A stretch of 64,000 nt of DNA, taken from the NCBI GenBank assembly GCA_963824985.1, contig CAWGRQ010000047.1, positions 1 to 64,000 of the forward strand. Direction: 5' to 3'. The position numbers were made by a program, and so were the translations under genes. The DNA comes from JAFNAG01 sp963824985. GTDB lineage: Bacteria > Acidobacteriota > UBA6911. Numbering within the stretch: the stretch's first letter is position 1; every line of letters begins with the position of its first letter. The notes under the pieces were generated by a model. That model had not been told where the DNA came from and ran no database searches. It saw only the letters and a list, made by a program, of their open reading frames with translations. Below are positions 34,545 through 44,591 of the stretch, piece by piece.

Positions 34545-35810
34545 ATGATGGACGATACTGAGGGAGGGGCGTCCTATCCCTTAAGCACCGGCCTGCCTCA
34601 CCTGGACGAGCTGCTGCAGGGGCTGAGGCCGGGCGATAACGTCGTCTGGCAGGTGGAGAGCCTGGCGGATTTCGCCTACTTCGCCGTGCCTTTCGCGCGC
34701 GAGGCTCTGCGCGAAGGCCGCGCCTGTGTTTACCTGCGCTTTGCCGAACACCCGCCGGTCTTACCCGTTACCAACGGCATCGACGTTATACGGGTGGATG
34801 CCAGCGCCGGCTTCGATAGTTTCACCACCGAACTGCACTCCATCATCGAATCCCACGGCGCCAGTACGACCTATATCTTCGATAACCTGTCCTTCCTGGT
34901 CTCCAAGTGGGCTACCGACGAGCTGGTGGCCAATTTTTTCCAGGTGACCTGCCCTTTCATCCTGCAGCTCGGGGCGCTGGCCTATTTCCCGCTCATCTAC
35001 GGCAAGCACAGCCATCAGACTATCGCGCGCATCAAGAGCACCACCCAGATACTCATCAACGTCTACAAGCCGCAGGGAGTGCTCTACGTCCACCCGCAAA
35101 AGGTCTGGGAACGCTACTCTTCCCAGATGTTCCTGGCGCACCGCGTGGAGGAACCCGCCTGGCAGCCGGTCTTTCAGAGCGGCGAAGCCGCCGCCATCTC
35201 TTCGACTTCCTTCCCCCAGCCCCTCGTCAAGGGCGCCAGCCCGGCCTCTCCCTGGGACAGCATTTACAACCGGCTTATGCAATACCGCCAGTCGGCGGCT
35301 CCGGGAGCCGAATATCCTCCCGAGATACGGGCGCTCAAAAACGAGCTTACCCGCTTTATACTGGGAGACCAGGCCGCCTTCAGCGAGCTGACGCAGAGGC
35401 ACATCACGCTGGATGACCTCATCGCCATCCGCGAGAGGCTCATCGGCACCGGGCGCATAGGCGGAAAGGCCGCCGGCATGCTGCTGGCGCGGCGCATACT
35501 CATGGATTACCGCGGGGAGGTGGACTTCGCCGCCATACTTGAGCCGCATGACTCGTTTTACATCGGTTCGGATGTCTTTTTTACTTTTCTGGTCAACAAC
35601 GGCCTCTTCGAGCTGCGCATCCAGATGACCCGCAGTTGCAGCCTTTCACGGCAGTCGTTTGACGAGGTCGAGCAGCGCTTCCTCGGCAGGCGAATTCCCG
35701 CCCGAAATAATGGAGCAGTTCCGCAACATGCTGGACTACTTCGGCCAGGCCCCCATCATCGTGCGTTCGTCGTCTCTGATGGAGGACAGCCTGGGCAACG
35801 CCTTCGCCGG
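34545..35810 (+). CDS. KaiC-like/PEP-pyruvate-binding fusion protein, truncated by the junction
   Basis: Residues 1-210 resemble a RecA/KaiC-like domain (LPHLDELLQGLRPGDNVVWQVESL, VYLRFAEHPP, TYIFDNLSFLVSKW) without a canonical Walker A. After a linker, RERLIGTGRIGGKAAGMLLARRIL begins a pyruvate-phosphate-dikinase-type ATP-binding domain (GGKAAGL-like). After an extra G near 35,683 it continues AGEFPPEIMEQFRNMLDYFGQAPIIVRSSSLMEDSLGNAFAG, where the family would go on with K-Y. It stops making sense at about 35,810, so roughly half of the protein is missing. Confidence 0.75.
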
Positions 35811-35815
35811 CCGGG
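35806..35815. other. junction between two unrelated sequence blocks
   Basis: To the left the plus-strand frame fits a PEP/pyruvate-binding protein up to NAFAG; to the right the minus-strand frame fits an M28 peptidase up to GGHLDGLGRNP. Both lose their family pattern within GCCGGCCGGG. Repeat families also change completely here. Confidence 0.75.
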
Positions 35816-36795
35816 TTTCTGCCCAGGCCGTCGAGATGTCCGCCGACGATGATGGCTTCATTTTTAAGCACCGGGTCCTTCCCCTCGAGCCAGGCAATCA
35901 CATTGGCGCCGATCCCCTCCGCATGATGTTCAGTCGTATTTTTAAGGGTCATGGTCTTTCCCGTGGCAAAAGAGACCGGTTCTTTCGCGGCCCGGATGCG
36001 CGCGACCAACGCATCGTGCTTTTTGCCGGTGCCGGCAAAAATGTCGTTCACCACTCCCGGGCTGACATAGGTCAGGATGAAGTCCTTGATGAACACACAA
36101 TTGGGATTGGCGATATGATAGTTATAAACCATGCCAACCGCGCCATGGGTGGCGGCATTCTTGGCCTTGTAATCGTGGAATGAATAGGGGCGCCAGCGTT
36201 CGAACTCCTCCGCCTCCCGGTCGGGTGAGATAGGCACCTCGGGCTCCATCAGGACAATTTTGCCCCGGACGTCGACCCCTTTATACTCATCATAATTCAA
36301 CTCCGGGGCGGTGATGCCATAGCCCACATAAACCACCTCGGCGGTCACGCTGCCTGAGCCGGAGGTCGAGCCGGGGAAAAAATCGTCTTCAAAGCGGTAT
36401 GGCTTGTTGATGACATCCCCCTCCGGCAACTGGATCTGCAGGCTGAGTTCGGTGCCGGGCAGCACCAGCGTATACGGGTTGGGAAAATTCTGCATGGAGG
36501 TCCTCTTTATCCCCGGCCGGCTTGATGTTCCACTTCTGGAAAAATCCGCCGCCCATGGGCGGCATTGTTGTAACCCGCGGTGCCGGTCAGGCGCCCTTCA
36601 TATTTTTCGGAGGCTCAGCTCTTTGACATAGTCATAGAGCGTAAGGGTCGAGATCGCGTGCATCGCGGCCATGAGGCTGTTCTTCGCTGAGCGGATCGGA
36701 AGGCTTCCGCGCCGCTTCCTGCCCGGGAGAACGCCGGTAAGCGCCAGAAGGACAACCAATAATAAGTATTTTCGTCCCGTGAGCGGTTTCTTCAT
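35811..36795 (-). CDS. M28-family peptidase, C-terminally truncated at the junction, 5' frameshifts
   Basis: The gene starts MKKPLTGRKYLLLVVLLALTGVLPG (signal peptide), and in other frames continues YDYVKELSSEKYEGRLTGTAGYNNAA, DFFQKWNIKPAGDK, MQNFPNPYTLVLPGTELSL, a PA domain (VVYVGYGITAPELNYDEYKGVDVRGKIVLM), and HAEGIGANVIAWLEGKDPVLKNEAIIVGGHLDGLGRNP, containing the first zinc ligands (HLD). Everything after that, including the remaining metal ligands, is absent. At least three indels lie between 36,490 and 36,620. Confidence 0.75.
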
Positions 36796-36925
36796 TGGGA
36801 TTCCTCCGGTTAAATCGGATCAGGAGCCGCAAGCAGCCGTGCGCCGCGTCAAGATACCATCAACAATCGGCGCAAGTCAGCAAAATCCACACTCGATTGC
36901 GGCGGTCGGAGGCGGCAAAAAGCGG

Positions 36926-36960
36926 CCACGGATTTCACGGATTACACTGATTTTTTGCAT
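36926..36960. repeat. CACGGATT-type repeat
   Basis: GCCACGGATTTCACGGATTACACTGATTTTTT is one arm of the element family seen in full at 38,250-38,432 and, altered, at 55.8-55.98 kb. Here it abuts the 285-bp palindromic repeat. Confidence 0.6.
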
Positions 36961-36962
36961 CT

Positions 36963-37249
36963 GTTTAGCCGATTCTGAACAGCAGAACGCAAAGACGCAA
37001 GGACGCAAAGAGATTCTTTTCGGTTCGCGGGCATGGGCGGCCTTCGGCCGCATCCTTGGGCTGAGCCGCGGGAGAAAGCGCAATCCTCCTGAGTGGCCGC
37101 TGCCCGCGCTTTCTCCCGCGGCTCGCCCAAGGATGCGCCAGCGCGAAGCGCTGCGCCCACGCCTGTTGCTCAGTCGATCTTTGCGCCCTTGCGCCCCCGC
37201 GTCTTTGCGTTTTGCTTCTTCATCCATTTGATTTGGCTAGACAATTACC
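36963..37249. repeat. palindromic element of about 285 bp, copy 1
   Basis: It begins GTTTAGCC and ends GGCTAGACAATTAC, with nested inverted repeats: GCAAAGACGCAAGGACGCAAAGA / TCTTTGCGCCCTTGCGCCCCCGCGTCTTTGC outside, and GAGCCGCGGGAGAAAGCGC / GCGCTTTCTCCCGCGGCTC inside. Copies 2-4 are at 59,375, 61,407 (reversed) and 62,877. It has no transposase and gives spurious ORFs on both strands. Confidence 0.9.
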
Positions 37250-37336
37250 CTTTTCGGGAATTCTCTGACCCAGGTCAAGGACAGACGGGACCCGGCCGGG
37301 TATCATTAGACCTTACTCTGATGGCGGGAGAATGAA

Positions 37337-38184
37337 ATGAAGCGGAAGATCATCACTATCGATGAGAACAAGTGCACCGGTTGCGAGCTTTGCCTTCCCG
37401 GCTGTCCCGAGGGGGCACTGCAAATGATTGAAGGCAAAGCGCGCCTGATCAGCGATCTGTTTTGCGACGGGCTGGGCGCTGCCTGGGACATTGCCCCGAG
37501 GGGGCGATCACCATCGAGGAGCGGGAGGCGGCACCCTACGACGAACGCCAGGTAATCGCCGGCATCGCCAAGCAGGGGAGGGCCGTAATCGAGGCTCATC
37601 TCCAGCATCTCAAGGAGCATGGTGAGGCCATGTATCTCAATCAGGCACTCGACTACCTCCGCGAGCAGGGGTTCATTGCGGGCCCGGGCAACGGCGGCGC
37701 TAAAACGTCACCTGCCGCCCGTCGGCCCGGCGGATGCCCGGGTTCACAGGTTGTAAGCTTCGCCCCCCGCACCGATGCGGTTGAATCGGGGCTGACAGGC
37801 ACACAGCCCTCCCGGTTGACCCACTGGCCGATCCAGCTGCATCTCATTTCGCCCCGTGCACCGCATTATCGCGGCGCCGACCTGCTCCTGGCTGCAGATT
37901 GCGTGCCTTTCGCCCTCGGCGGATTTCACGAGACGCACCTGAAGGGCAAAACCCTCGCCATCGCCTGCCCGAAACTGGATGAGGGCCAGGAGATCTACCT
38001 GGAAAAACTCACCACCCTGATCAAAGAAGCCGAAGTTAGGTCGATTACCGTCATGATCATGCAGGTGCCATGCTGCTCCGGCCTGATGCATCTGGCGCGC
38101 AAAGCCGTGGAAAACGCCGGACGGCCGGTTCCCCTCCACTATTTTATCGTTGGCCTCCGCGGAGAAATCCTGCAGCAGGGATAA
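37337..38184 (+). CDS. 4Fe-4S dicluster ferredoxin-type protein (one frameshift)
   Basis: MKRKIITIDENKCTGCELCLPGCPEGAL has the first cluster (CxxCxxCxxxCP). Restoring one C near 37,475 (GCGCTGCC to GCGCCTGCC) gives CDGLGACLGHCPEGAITI, the second. The remaining 200 residues contain WPIQLHLISPRAPHYRGADLLLAADCVPFA, LKGKTLAIACPKLDEGQEIYLEKL and VPCCSGLMHLARKAVENAGR, a conserved block of anaerobes with extra cysteines. It is probably an electron-transfer or metal-handling protein; reaction unknown. 283 residues after repair. Confidence 0.8.
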
Positions 38185-38249
38185 GGGAGCGCCGAAAGTG
38201 CGTCCTGCGGTGTTTTTGGAAGTGAGAGCTACTCCCGGGAAAATCAAAA

Positions 38250-38432
38250 CAAAAACGCCACGGATTACACAGATTTGTTTTTGGATTCTCGATCAGGCAC
38301 CGGGGCCGCCGGTCAGATACTCAGATACAATGATGGCTGAAATGCTCCATGAAGCACTCCCAGAAGCGGTCATTGGCGCTGCGAAGGAGGCCCACCACGC
38401 TTTTTGAATCTGTGTAATCCGTGGCGTTTTTT
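38250..38432. repeat. MITE-like element with 26-bp inverted ends
   Basis: AAAAAACGCCACGGATTACACAGATT (written in two parts: AAAAAACGCCACGG and ATTACACAGATT, 38,250-38,275) is perfectly inverted at 38,407-38,432. The 130-bp interior has no gene. It sits between the ferredoxin-type and radical SAM genes. Confidence 0.8.
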
Positions 38433-38548
38433 TATCCCGATTGCACGCCACATCCTGATCGACCTTGCTTTGGAAACGGACCTTCTGGTACCATAAATGG
38501 CTGTATTGTTTGGGTTTGATGTTTTTACAAGAGAGATAGGTCTTCTGT

Positions 38549-39562
38549 ATGCGCAAAGTCCCTTTTGCCGAATCGGTCCGTATCATCTCCCGGGGCTCGC
38601 TGAACTGGCTCGCCGGGCGTCCTATTGTGGTCTCTTTTGAGGTAACCGATTCATGCACATGCTTTTGCAAGCACTGTGACCACGGCGGGCCGAAAGACAA
38701 CTCTAAAAACCTCAAGCCCGCGGAATACAAACGCTACATGAAGGTGCTGCGCCCCAGTGTCGTTCAGGTATCGGGGGGTGAGCCTCTGATGCGCTCCGAC
38801 CTGATTGATATCGTGCGCAACATCAAAAGCCCGACCGGACTCCCGTATACCATCCTGGTTTCGAACTGGTCTCACATGACGCGGGAGCGCTACCTCGCAC
38901 TGCGGGAAGCCGGCATCAACCAGTTCTCGGTAAGCCTCGATTTCCCGGATGAGCGCCATGATGAATTCCGCCAACTCGCGGGATTGTACAAGCACCTGAG
39001 CGAGATCATGCCCGAACTGGCCGCGCTTGGGCATGACGATATCGTGCTGAACAATTGCATCACGAGCCAGAATGTTTCGGAAATCAACGCGATTGCGGAT
39101 ACGGCGCGCGCCTGGGGAGTCAACGTCAGCTATAGCGCCTATTCGCCCCGGCGCACCGGCTGCCGCGATTATTTTCTGACCTCACCGGAACAGCTGGCCA
39201 TCCTGCGGCGGGAACTGGATAAGATCAAGGCGCGCATGGGAAACGACAACTTTGTCGTCAATGCCGGGAGCACCCTGGACGCCACGAGAAAGTATTTTGA
39301 AAACGGCAACGCCCCGGGATGCAAGGCCGGCCTGCGCTTCCTGGTCGTAACCAGCAGCGGAGCGCTGCAACCCTGCTCCATGCAGTTCAAGCGTTATCCG
39401 CTCCACGAACAGTCTCGCATGGTGGACGATTTCACCCGTCACAACACGTGCGATGAATGCTACGTATCCATCCGCTCTTATCTGGACAAAACCTTCCCCC
39501 AGATTCTGAGCGAGAATGTGATGGGATTCTTTTCCTTCAAGACCCGTTCGAACTCCTGCTGA
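38549..39562 (+). CDS. radical SAM protein with SPASM-like C-terminal cysteines
   Basis: The 337-residue protein has a radical SAM core (FEVTDSCTCFCKHCDHGG: CxxxCxxC; VQVSGGEPLMRSDL; INQFSVSLDFPDERHDEFRQLAG) and a C-terminal group CKAG...LQPCSMQF...CDECYVSI that could bind a further Fe-S cluster, as in SPASM/twitch proteins. Such proteins often modify peptides or proteins, but no precursor peptide is seen. It is intact and starts at ATG 38549; the ribosome site is weak. Confidence 0.85.
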   Translation: MRKVPFAESVRIISRGSLNWLAGRPIVVSFEVTDSCTCFCKHCDHGGPKDNSKNLKPAEYKRYMKVLRPSVVQVSGGEPLMRSDLIDIVRNIKSPTGLPYTILVSNWSHMTRERYLALREAGINQFSVSLDFPDERHDEFRQLAGLYKHLSEIMPELAALGHDDIVLNNCITSQNVSEINAIADTARAWGVNVSYSAYSPRRTGCRDYFLTSPEQLAILRRELDKIKARMGNDNFVVNAGSTLDATRKYFENGNAPGCKAGLRFLVVTSSGALQPCSMQFKRYPLHEQSRMVDDFTRHNTCDECYVSIRSYLDKTFPQILSENVMGFFSFKTRSNSC

Positions 39563-39628
39563 TTTCCCTGAATCCAGTCAAGGTTTTAGCTTCCGCCTTG
39601 TCCCGGTGCAGCTGCGCTATCGGAACGG

Positions 39629-39800
39629 CTTCTCATGCGCCCGTGACGCACCCGGTGACACATGAAAATCTTTTGGCTTTGCGACTTTGCGTCTTGGCGT
39701 CCTTGCGTTGATTTTTTTAACGCAATGACGCGAGGGCGCAAAGAGCTATTTTCGGAGCAGCTTCTCATGCGCCCGTGGCGCACCCGGTGACGCATGAAAA
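39629..39800. repeat. MITE-like element with 40-bp direct end repeats
   Basis: CTTCTCATGCGCCCGTGACGCACCCGGTGACACATGAAAA (39,629-39,668) recurs with three changes at 39,761-39,800. Between them CTTTGCGTCTTGGCGTCCTTGCGTT faces AACGCAATGACGCGAGGGCGCAAAG, an inverted repeat related in wording to the outer arms of the 285-bp element. Confidence 0.75.
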
Positions 39801-39809
39801 CAGCGGACT

Positions 39810-40031
39810 TTACCAACGAGTCTGATTATGCCAGTAGTAGAGAATCCCGGCGCCGATAACCCCGGGAATTGCGGTAATCAGCAGGAACTCACGCACAGCA
39901 AGAATGCCGCCAAAGAACGTAATTACCGTCGCAGCAACAAACAGCAGGCCCGGGATCCCTTCAACCGGAATTTTGTCAATCCGGATGCCCTGGTGAAACT
40001 CGATGTTGGATGCCAGTAATGGTTTCTTCAT
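39810..40031 (-). CDS. small two-TM membrane protein
   Basis: The 73-residue product MKKPLLASNIEFHQGIRIDKIPVEGIPGLLFVAATVITFFGGILAVREFLLITAIPGVIGAGILYYWHNQTRW has two membrane helices (about residues 28-46 and 49-65). ATG 40031 with TAAGG upstream is preferred over the distant upstream Met at 40145. No family recognised. Confidence 0.55.
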   Translation of the reverse strand: MKKPLLASNIEFHQGIRIDKIPVEGIPGLLFVAATVITFFGGILAVREFLLITAIPGVIGAGILYYWHNQTRW

Positions 40032-40141
40032 AACCCTTACTACGCACGGCGACCCAAAAACGTTCATTCCGATCAGAATAATTGTCCATGAACGGGCGAT
40101 CAGACGGTCGCCGCGACGAAGGCTGCCGATGATGAGAGGCG

Positions 40142-43100
40142 TCAAGGCCTCGGGGTTTTCTTCCGAGCCTGGTAGGTCTGTGCGAGTTCCATGAAAATCC
40201 CGACATCGCGATCGAGATCGATCTGGTTCCCGTCGAAGAAGAAGTTGCGGATCGGAATGTCGTCATGGTCGGCGGAGATTCTCGGATAGACCGCCTCGGT
40301 GACGATCCCGTTCATGCAGGTGAACGGGGAGATGTCAACCACTCCGTCGCAGCCCTGGTGATAGTGAAAAACAGCCTTGCCCACGCTGAGCGTCATTTCC
40401 CCAAGGGCTCCCTCATGGGGGAGATATGGCTGAGACCACTTAAAGATCTGCTCGACCTCGGGTTCCTCGTAACCACGGAAGTCTTCTTCGAAGACCTTAT
40501 AGAGCCGGTGTTCGTCTTTATGCTGGATGTGATTCTTGATGTTCGCAGCCAGCATGGCTTTCGAAAAAGTTCGCCCCGATTGATGGAGCCGCTTGCGCGC
40601 TTCCAGGTTGGTGTACCAGACCCACTCGACGATGTGGGCCAGGGCAGCACTCGCCGCCGAATTCCTCGATCTTGCTGATCAGGAAATCGTTGGTGAACGG
40701 GGTCAGGCGGCAGAAGATTTCGCCCACGACCCCAATGAGCGGCCGGCTGCGCAGGTTGCGCACCGGAATCCCGCGGAAATCTTCGCGCGCCGCGGTCAGC
40801 GCCGTCACCAGTTGCTTCATGCGCTGTTCGGTAGGAATCCCCTGCTGTTCCATCACCTTTTCGACGCCGGCGATCCCCCTCAGGTGGACCGCGTTGGTGT
40901 CGCCGCGGTTGATTTCGTAAGGACGGGTCTTGTGCAGCATTTTGCGCAGGGCATCCGCCGAAATGAGTCCACGCAGCGCGTTGCGCATGAGTTCGTTGAC
41001 ATGCTCACCCATATCCTGATAGCCGTCGCGGCTGGTGGGTGAAAACACCATGACATCCTGCAGGCCGATATCACGAAGCACCTTGCGCAGGTAGGGCGCG
41101 TATTGCCCGAAGCGGCATGGCCCATCAGCGGTAGGCATAAAGAAAGCGGTCTGCTCCGCCACAAAATCGGGCTTCTCAACAACCTTAAGGAAATTGCCCA
41201 GCGTCACGCGGGCGGGGAGACATTCTTCGCCGGAAGTGTATCGGCCTCCCAGTTCGAGCGTGTGGGCATCGGAATCGGGACAGACATGGGCGTCGATGCC
41301 GACGCTGCGGAAGGCAGCCGCGAAAGCGACCGCGCCACCGTGGCTCATTTGCGGCACATACAGTTTTCTGCCCTTTATGGATTGCTTGCGCCCGCGGGCA
41401 TCTTCTGTTCCGTCGAACCCCATCTGCGCAATACTCCTTTGCTGTCCAGGTATGCCTCGCAGCGCGTCAGCATGCCGGCATCGTTGTTGTGCCCGTCGAA
41501 CTGAAGGGTAAGGAAAGGGCGGCCGGACGCCTCGGTGATAAAATGCTTGATGTAGGAATCCGGTCCGCATTTGAAATTGGTGATATAGACGATGTGCAGG
41601 TGCGGTTTGTCCTGCGTGAAGGCGGCCGCCGCGAGAATCTTCGTTCCATAGCTCCAGAACATGTTTTCGTGGAACCGGCTGATATCGCTTCCATCGGTGT
41701 CGAGAAAATCGAGCCCCAGGACATTGGCGCCGTAGTATTTTCGCATCTTGGTGGCAATGTCGAGGTTGATCCCCTTGTCATACATGTTATAGGGCCGGCC
41801 GAGCAGGACGATGCCCTGTTCGCCGTGCCGGGTGATGTCCGCCAGGGCCCGGGCGCCGGCCTGGAGCAGGCTCCGGCGGAATGCGGCCATAGCCGCGTGA
41901 CCGCGCTCCACAGCCGATTCCACCTGGCGTGCACTCCTCCGGATGCCCACGTCTTTGAGGGCATCGCGAATGGCGCGGGCCACGGCCCGGGTTCCATGAT
42001 TGAACCAGAGGGTCGGGGCGATAATGCGCTCCCGGTACTCGGAAATGAAAGGGGCGACGCGGGTAATGAAAGGCAGCGTCTGGTTCCAGGGGCAGAAGAA
42101 GGAGGGCTTGTCCGTCTTTGAGCCTGGTGACGAGATGTAGTTGGGAACCAGCAGGAAATCCACCTTCTTTTCGATCAACCAGCGCATGTGGCCATGGGCT
42201 ACCTGGATCGGAAAACAAGGTTCGGAAACCACCGATTCAAGCCCCAGCTTCACGATCTGGTTGGTGGTCGGTTCGGACAGGAGCACCCGGATTTCCAGTT
42301 CGCGAAGCAGGTTGAGCCAGAAGGGCGCCCATTCGTAAGTCGACATTGAAAGCGGGAACCCGACCACCGGTCCATCTCCGAAATCGGGATCATAATCCGC
42401 CAGGAGGAGGCTTCTCCGGTACTCGATCAGATCTTCGACCACCGGTTCGCGCTCGCACTTTACCGCCTTGCGGTAACGCTCGGAGCACTTGTCGCCCCAG
42501 TACGTCTGTTCCCCTTCGACCGTAAACCTCTGCATCTGGCAAAAGTTGGTGCAGCCTTTGCAGGTAAATTCGAGAATCTCGTAGTCGACCTTGTCGAGGT
42601 CAAACCCCCGGAAAGCGGTCTCCTCCCGGCTGTGCGTCATCTTGTCTCTGGCCAGCAGGGCGACCCCAACCGCACCCATGACCCCGTTGAAGGGGGGCAC
42701 GATGATTCGCTTTCCCAGGATCGAGGAAAAGGCGGCCGCAACGGCATCGTTGTAAGCGGTTCCGCCCTGGAAAAAAATCACCTCGCCGATTTTGCGTCCG
42801 CGCACGACGCGGTTGATGTAGTTTGTGGCCACCGAGTATGCGAGACCGGCCACGATCCGATCCAGGGAGGCGCCCCGCTGAAGGTAACTGTTGACATCAC
42901 GTTCCATGAACACCGTACAGCGTTCGCCGAGCCGGATGGGCTCTTCGCTGGACAGGGCGATGCGGGCAAAATCGTTTTCGATGCGGATGCCGAGCTCCTT
43001 GGCGCGTTCTTCCAGGAAGCTGCCCGTGCCGGCCGCGCAGGCTTCATTCATGGCAAAATCGACAACGATGCCCTCTTCCAGGCTGATGAACTTGGCGTCC

Positions 43101-44473
43101 TGCCCTCCGATCTCGAAGATGGTGTCGACACCAAGACCGAGGATGGTGCGATCGATATAGGCGGCGCCGGTCTTGTGCGCCGTGATTTCGTCGTTGACCG
43201 TGTCGGCGCCGACCAGTTCCCCGATCAGTTCGCGCCCGGATCCGGTGGTGCCCACTCCCCGGATTCGGATCCTTCCGCCCAGGTCGCATTCGATTTCACG
43301 CAGTCCCCGGCTGACCACTTCAATCGGGCGGCCTTCGGTACGCAGGTAGATTTCCTTGAGCACATTCCGCTCGGCGTCAATGACCACCAGGTTGGTGCTC
43401 ACCGAGCCGATGTCGATGCCGAGGAAGGCATCCCGCTCGACGGTGAGTTCCTCTTTCGGCAACGCGGCCATGCGGTTCCGGAGGAGAACCACGTTTTCCA
43501 TCGACAGGCGCGGCGAACTGGGAAGCTGCTGGGTTTCCGCTGCATGGCTTAGACTGAACGTCTGCTTCGTGCGGCTCTGGGATCGCGAGGTTTCCTCCGC
43601 CAGGATGGCGCTCCCGATGGCGCCGAGTGCAGCATGATCTTCCGGCACGATCAGTGTCCCGGGATCCCAGCCGAATTCCGATTCCAACGCCTGAATCACC
43701 CCCCGGTTGGAGGCGACCCCACCCACAAAACATATTTCGGGGACGATCTTTTTACCCTTGGTAATCGCGCTTTTGAAGTTCCGCGCAACTGCGTCGCAGA
43801 GGCCTTTCAGGATCTCCTCAGGAGTGAATCCCTTCTGCTGGGCATGAATCATGTCGCTCTTGGCAAACACGGAGCACCGGCCTGCGATTTGAGCAGCCCG
43901 CTTGGTGGCGAGGACGATGTCGCCGATCTCTTCGACCTTGAAGCGAAGCCTTCCCGCCTGCTGATCCAGGAAGCCGCCGGTCCCGGCCGCGCAATCACCG
44001 TTGGTCTGATAATCGGCGATGCCGAGACGTCCCTCGGCGCCATGTCGGTCGAAGCGGATGTATTTTGAGTTCTCTCCCCCCATTTCAAACAGGGTCAGGA
44101 CCCTCGGCAGCAGGAGTTCGACTGCCTTGGAAAGCGAGCGGAATTCGTTCTGGGTCGCGATTGCAAATTCCGACTGGAGCAGTTTGGCCCCCTGGCCCGT
44201 ACCGGCCACATCCGCCAAAGCCGCGCGGTCCACCAGGGCCACCAGGCTTTCCAGCAGGTTGCGGGTCTGCTGAATGGGATTCCCCGCAATGCGAGCGTAA
44301 CGGGTTACCGCAACCCAGCAGTCCTCCGCCGCCACCCTGGCGACCCGGCGGACGGACTGGAAAATCGGGTTGGCAGCGTTGGTTTCGAAGAAACGGGCAT
44401 CCCCGGGGTCGTGGGAAATCAGCGCAGCCTTAACGCTGACGGAGCCGAGATCGATTCCGATATATATGGCCAT
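40142..44473 (-). CDS. large acyl-CoA dehydratase activase-type protein (two frameshifts)
   Basis: About 1,440 residues: two BadF/HgdC ASKHA ATPase domains (GIDLGSVSVKAALISHD...CAAGTGGFLDQQ and GIDIGSVSTNLVVIDAE...CAAGTGSFLEERA, each with the Cys that bridges a 4Fe-4S cluster), a DUF2229 region with FTCKGCTNFCQMQRF and CSERYRK, and a dehydratase-subunit-like C-terminus (SGEECLPARVTLG, ADGPCRFGQYAPYLRKVL, FTCMNGIVTEAVYPRI). Frames change near 41,430 and 40,620. Proteins of this type are ATP-driven one-electron activators for low-potential chemistry; the substrate is unknown. ATG 44473. Confidence 0.85.
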
Positions 44474-44534
44474 AGACGAACGTTTCCACCTGTCTCGATC
44501 GCAGCCGCGTTGAACGAGGGAACCCGATAAGCAC

Positions 44535-44566
44535 CAAAGCGGAGATGCGCCGGCACCTCCGCTTTG
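44535..44566. terminator. hairpin between two divergently spaced minus-strand genes
   Basis: CAAAGCGGAG pairs with CTCCGCTTTG around a 12-base loop, in the 118-bp gap after the radical SAM gene. No long T-run on the minus strand. Confidence 0.5.
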
Positions 44567-44591
44567 TGGGTTTCCTGGTCTCCGGATTAGG

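Noticed and set aside
42632..43552. Plus-strand open frame of 306 codons inside the activase gene
   Set aside because: Antisense to clear ASKHA motifs; a composition shadow.
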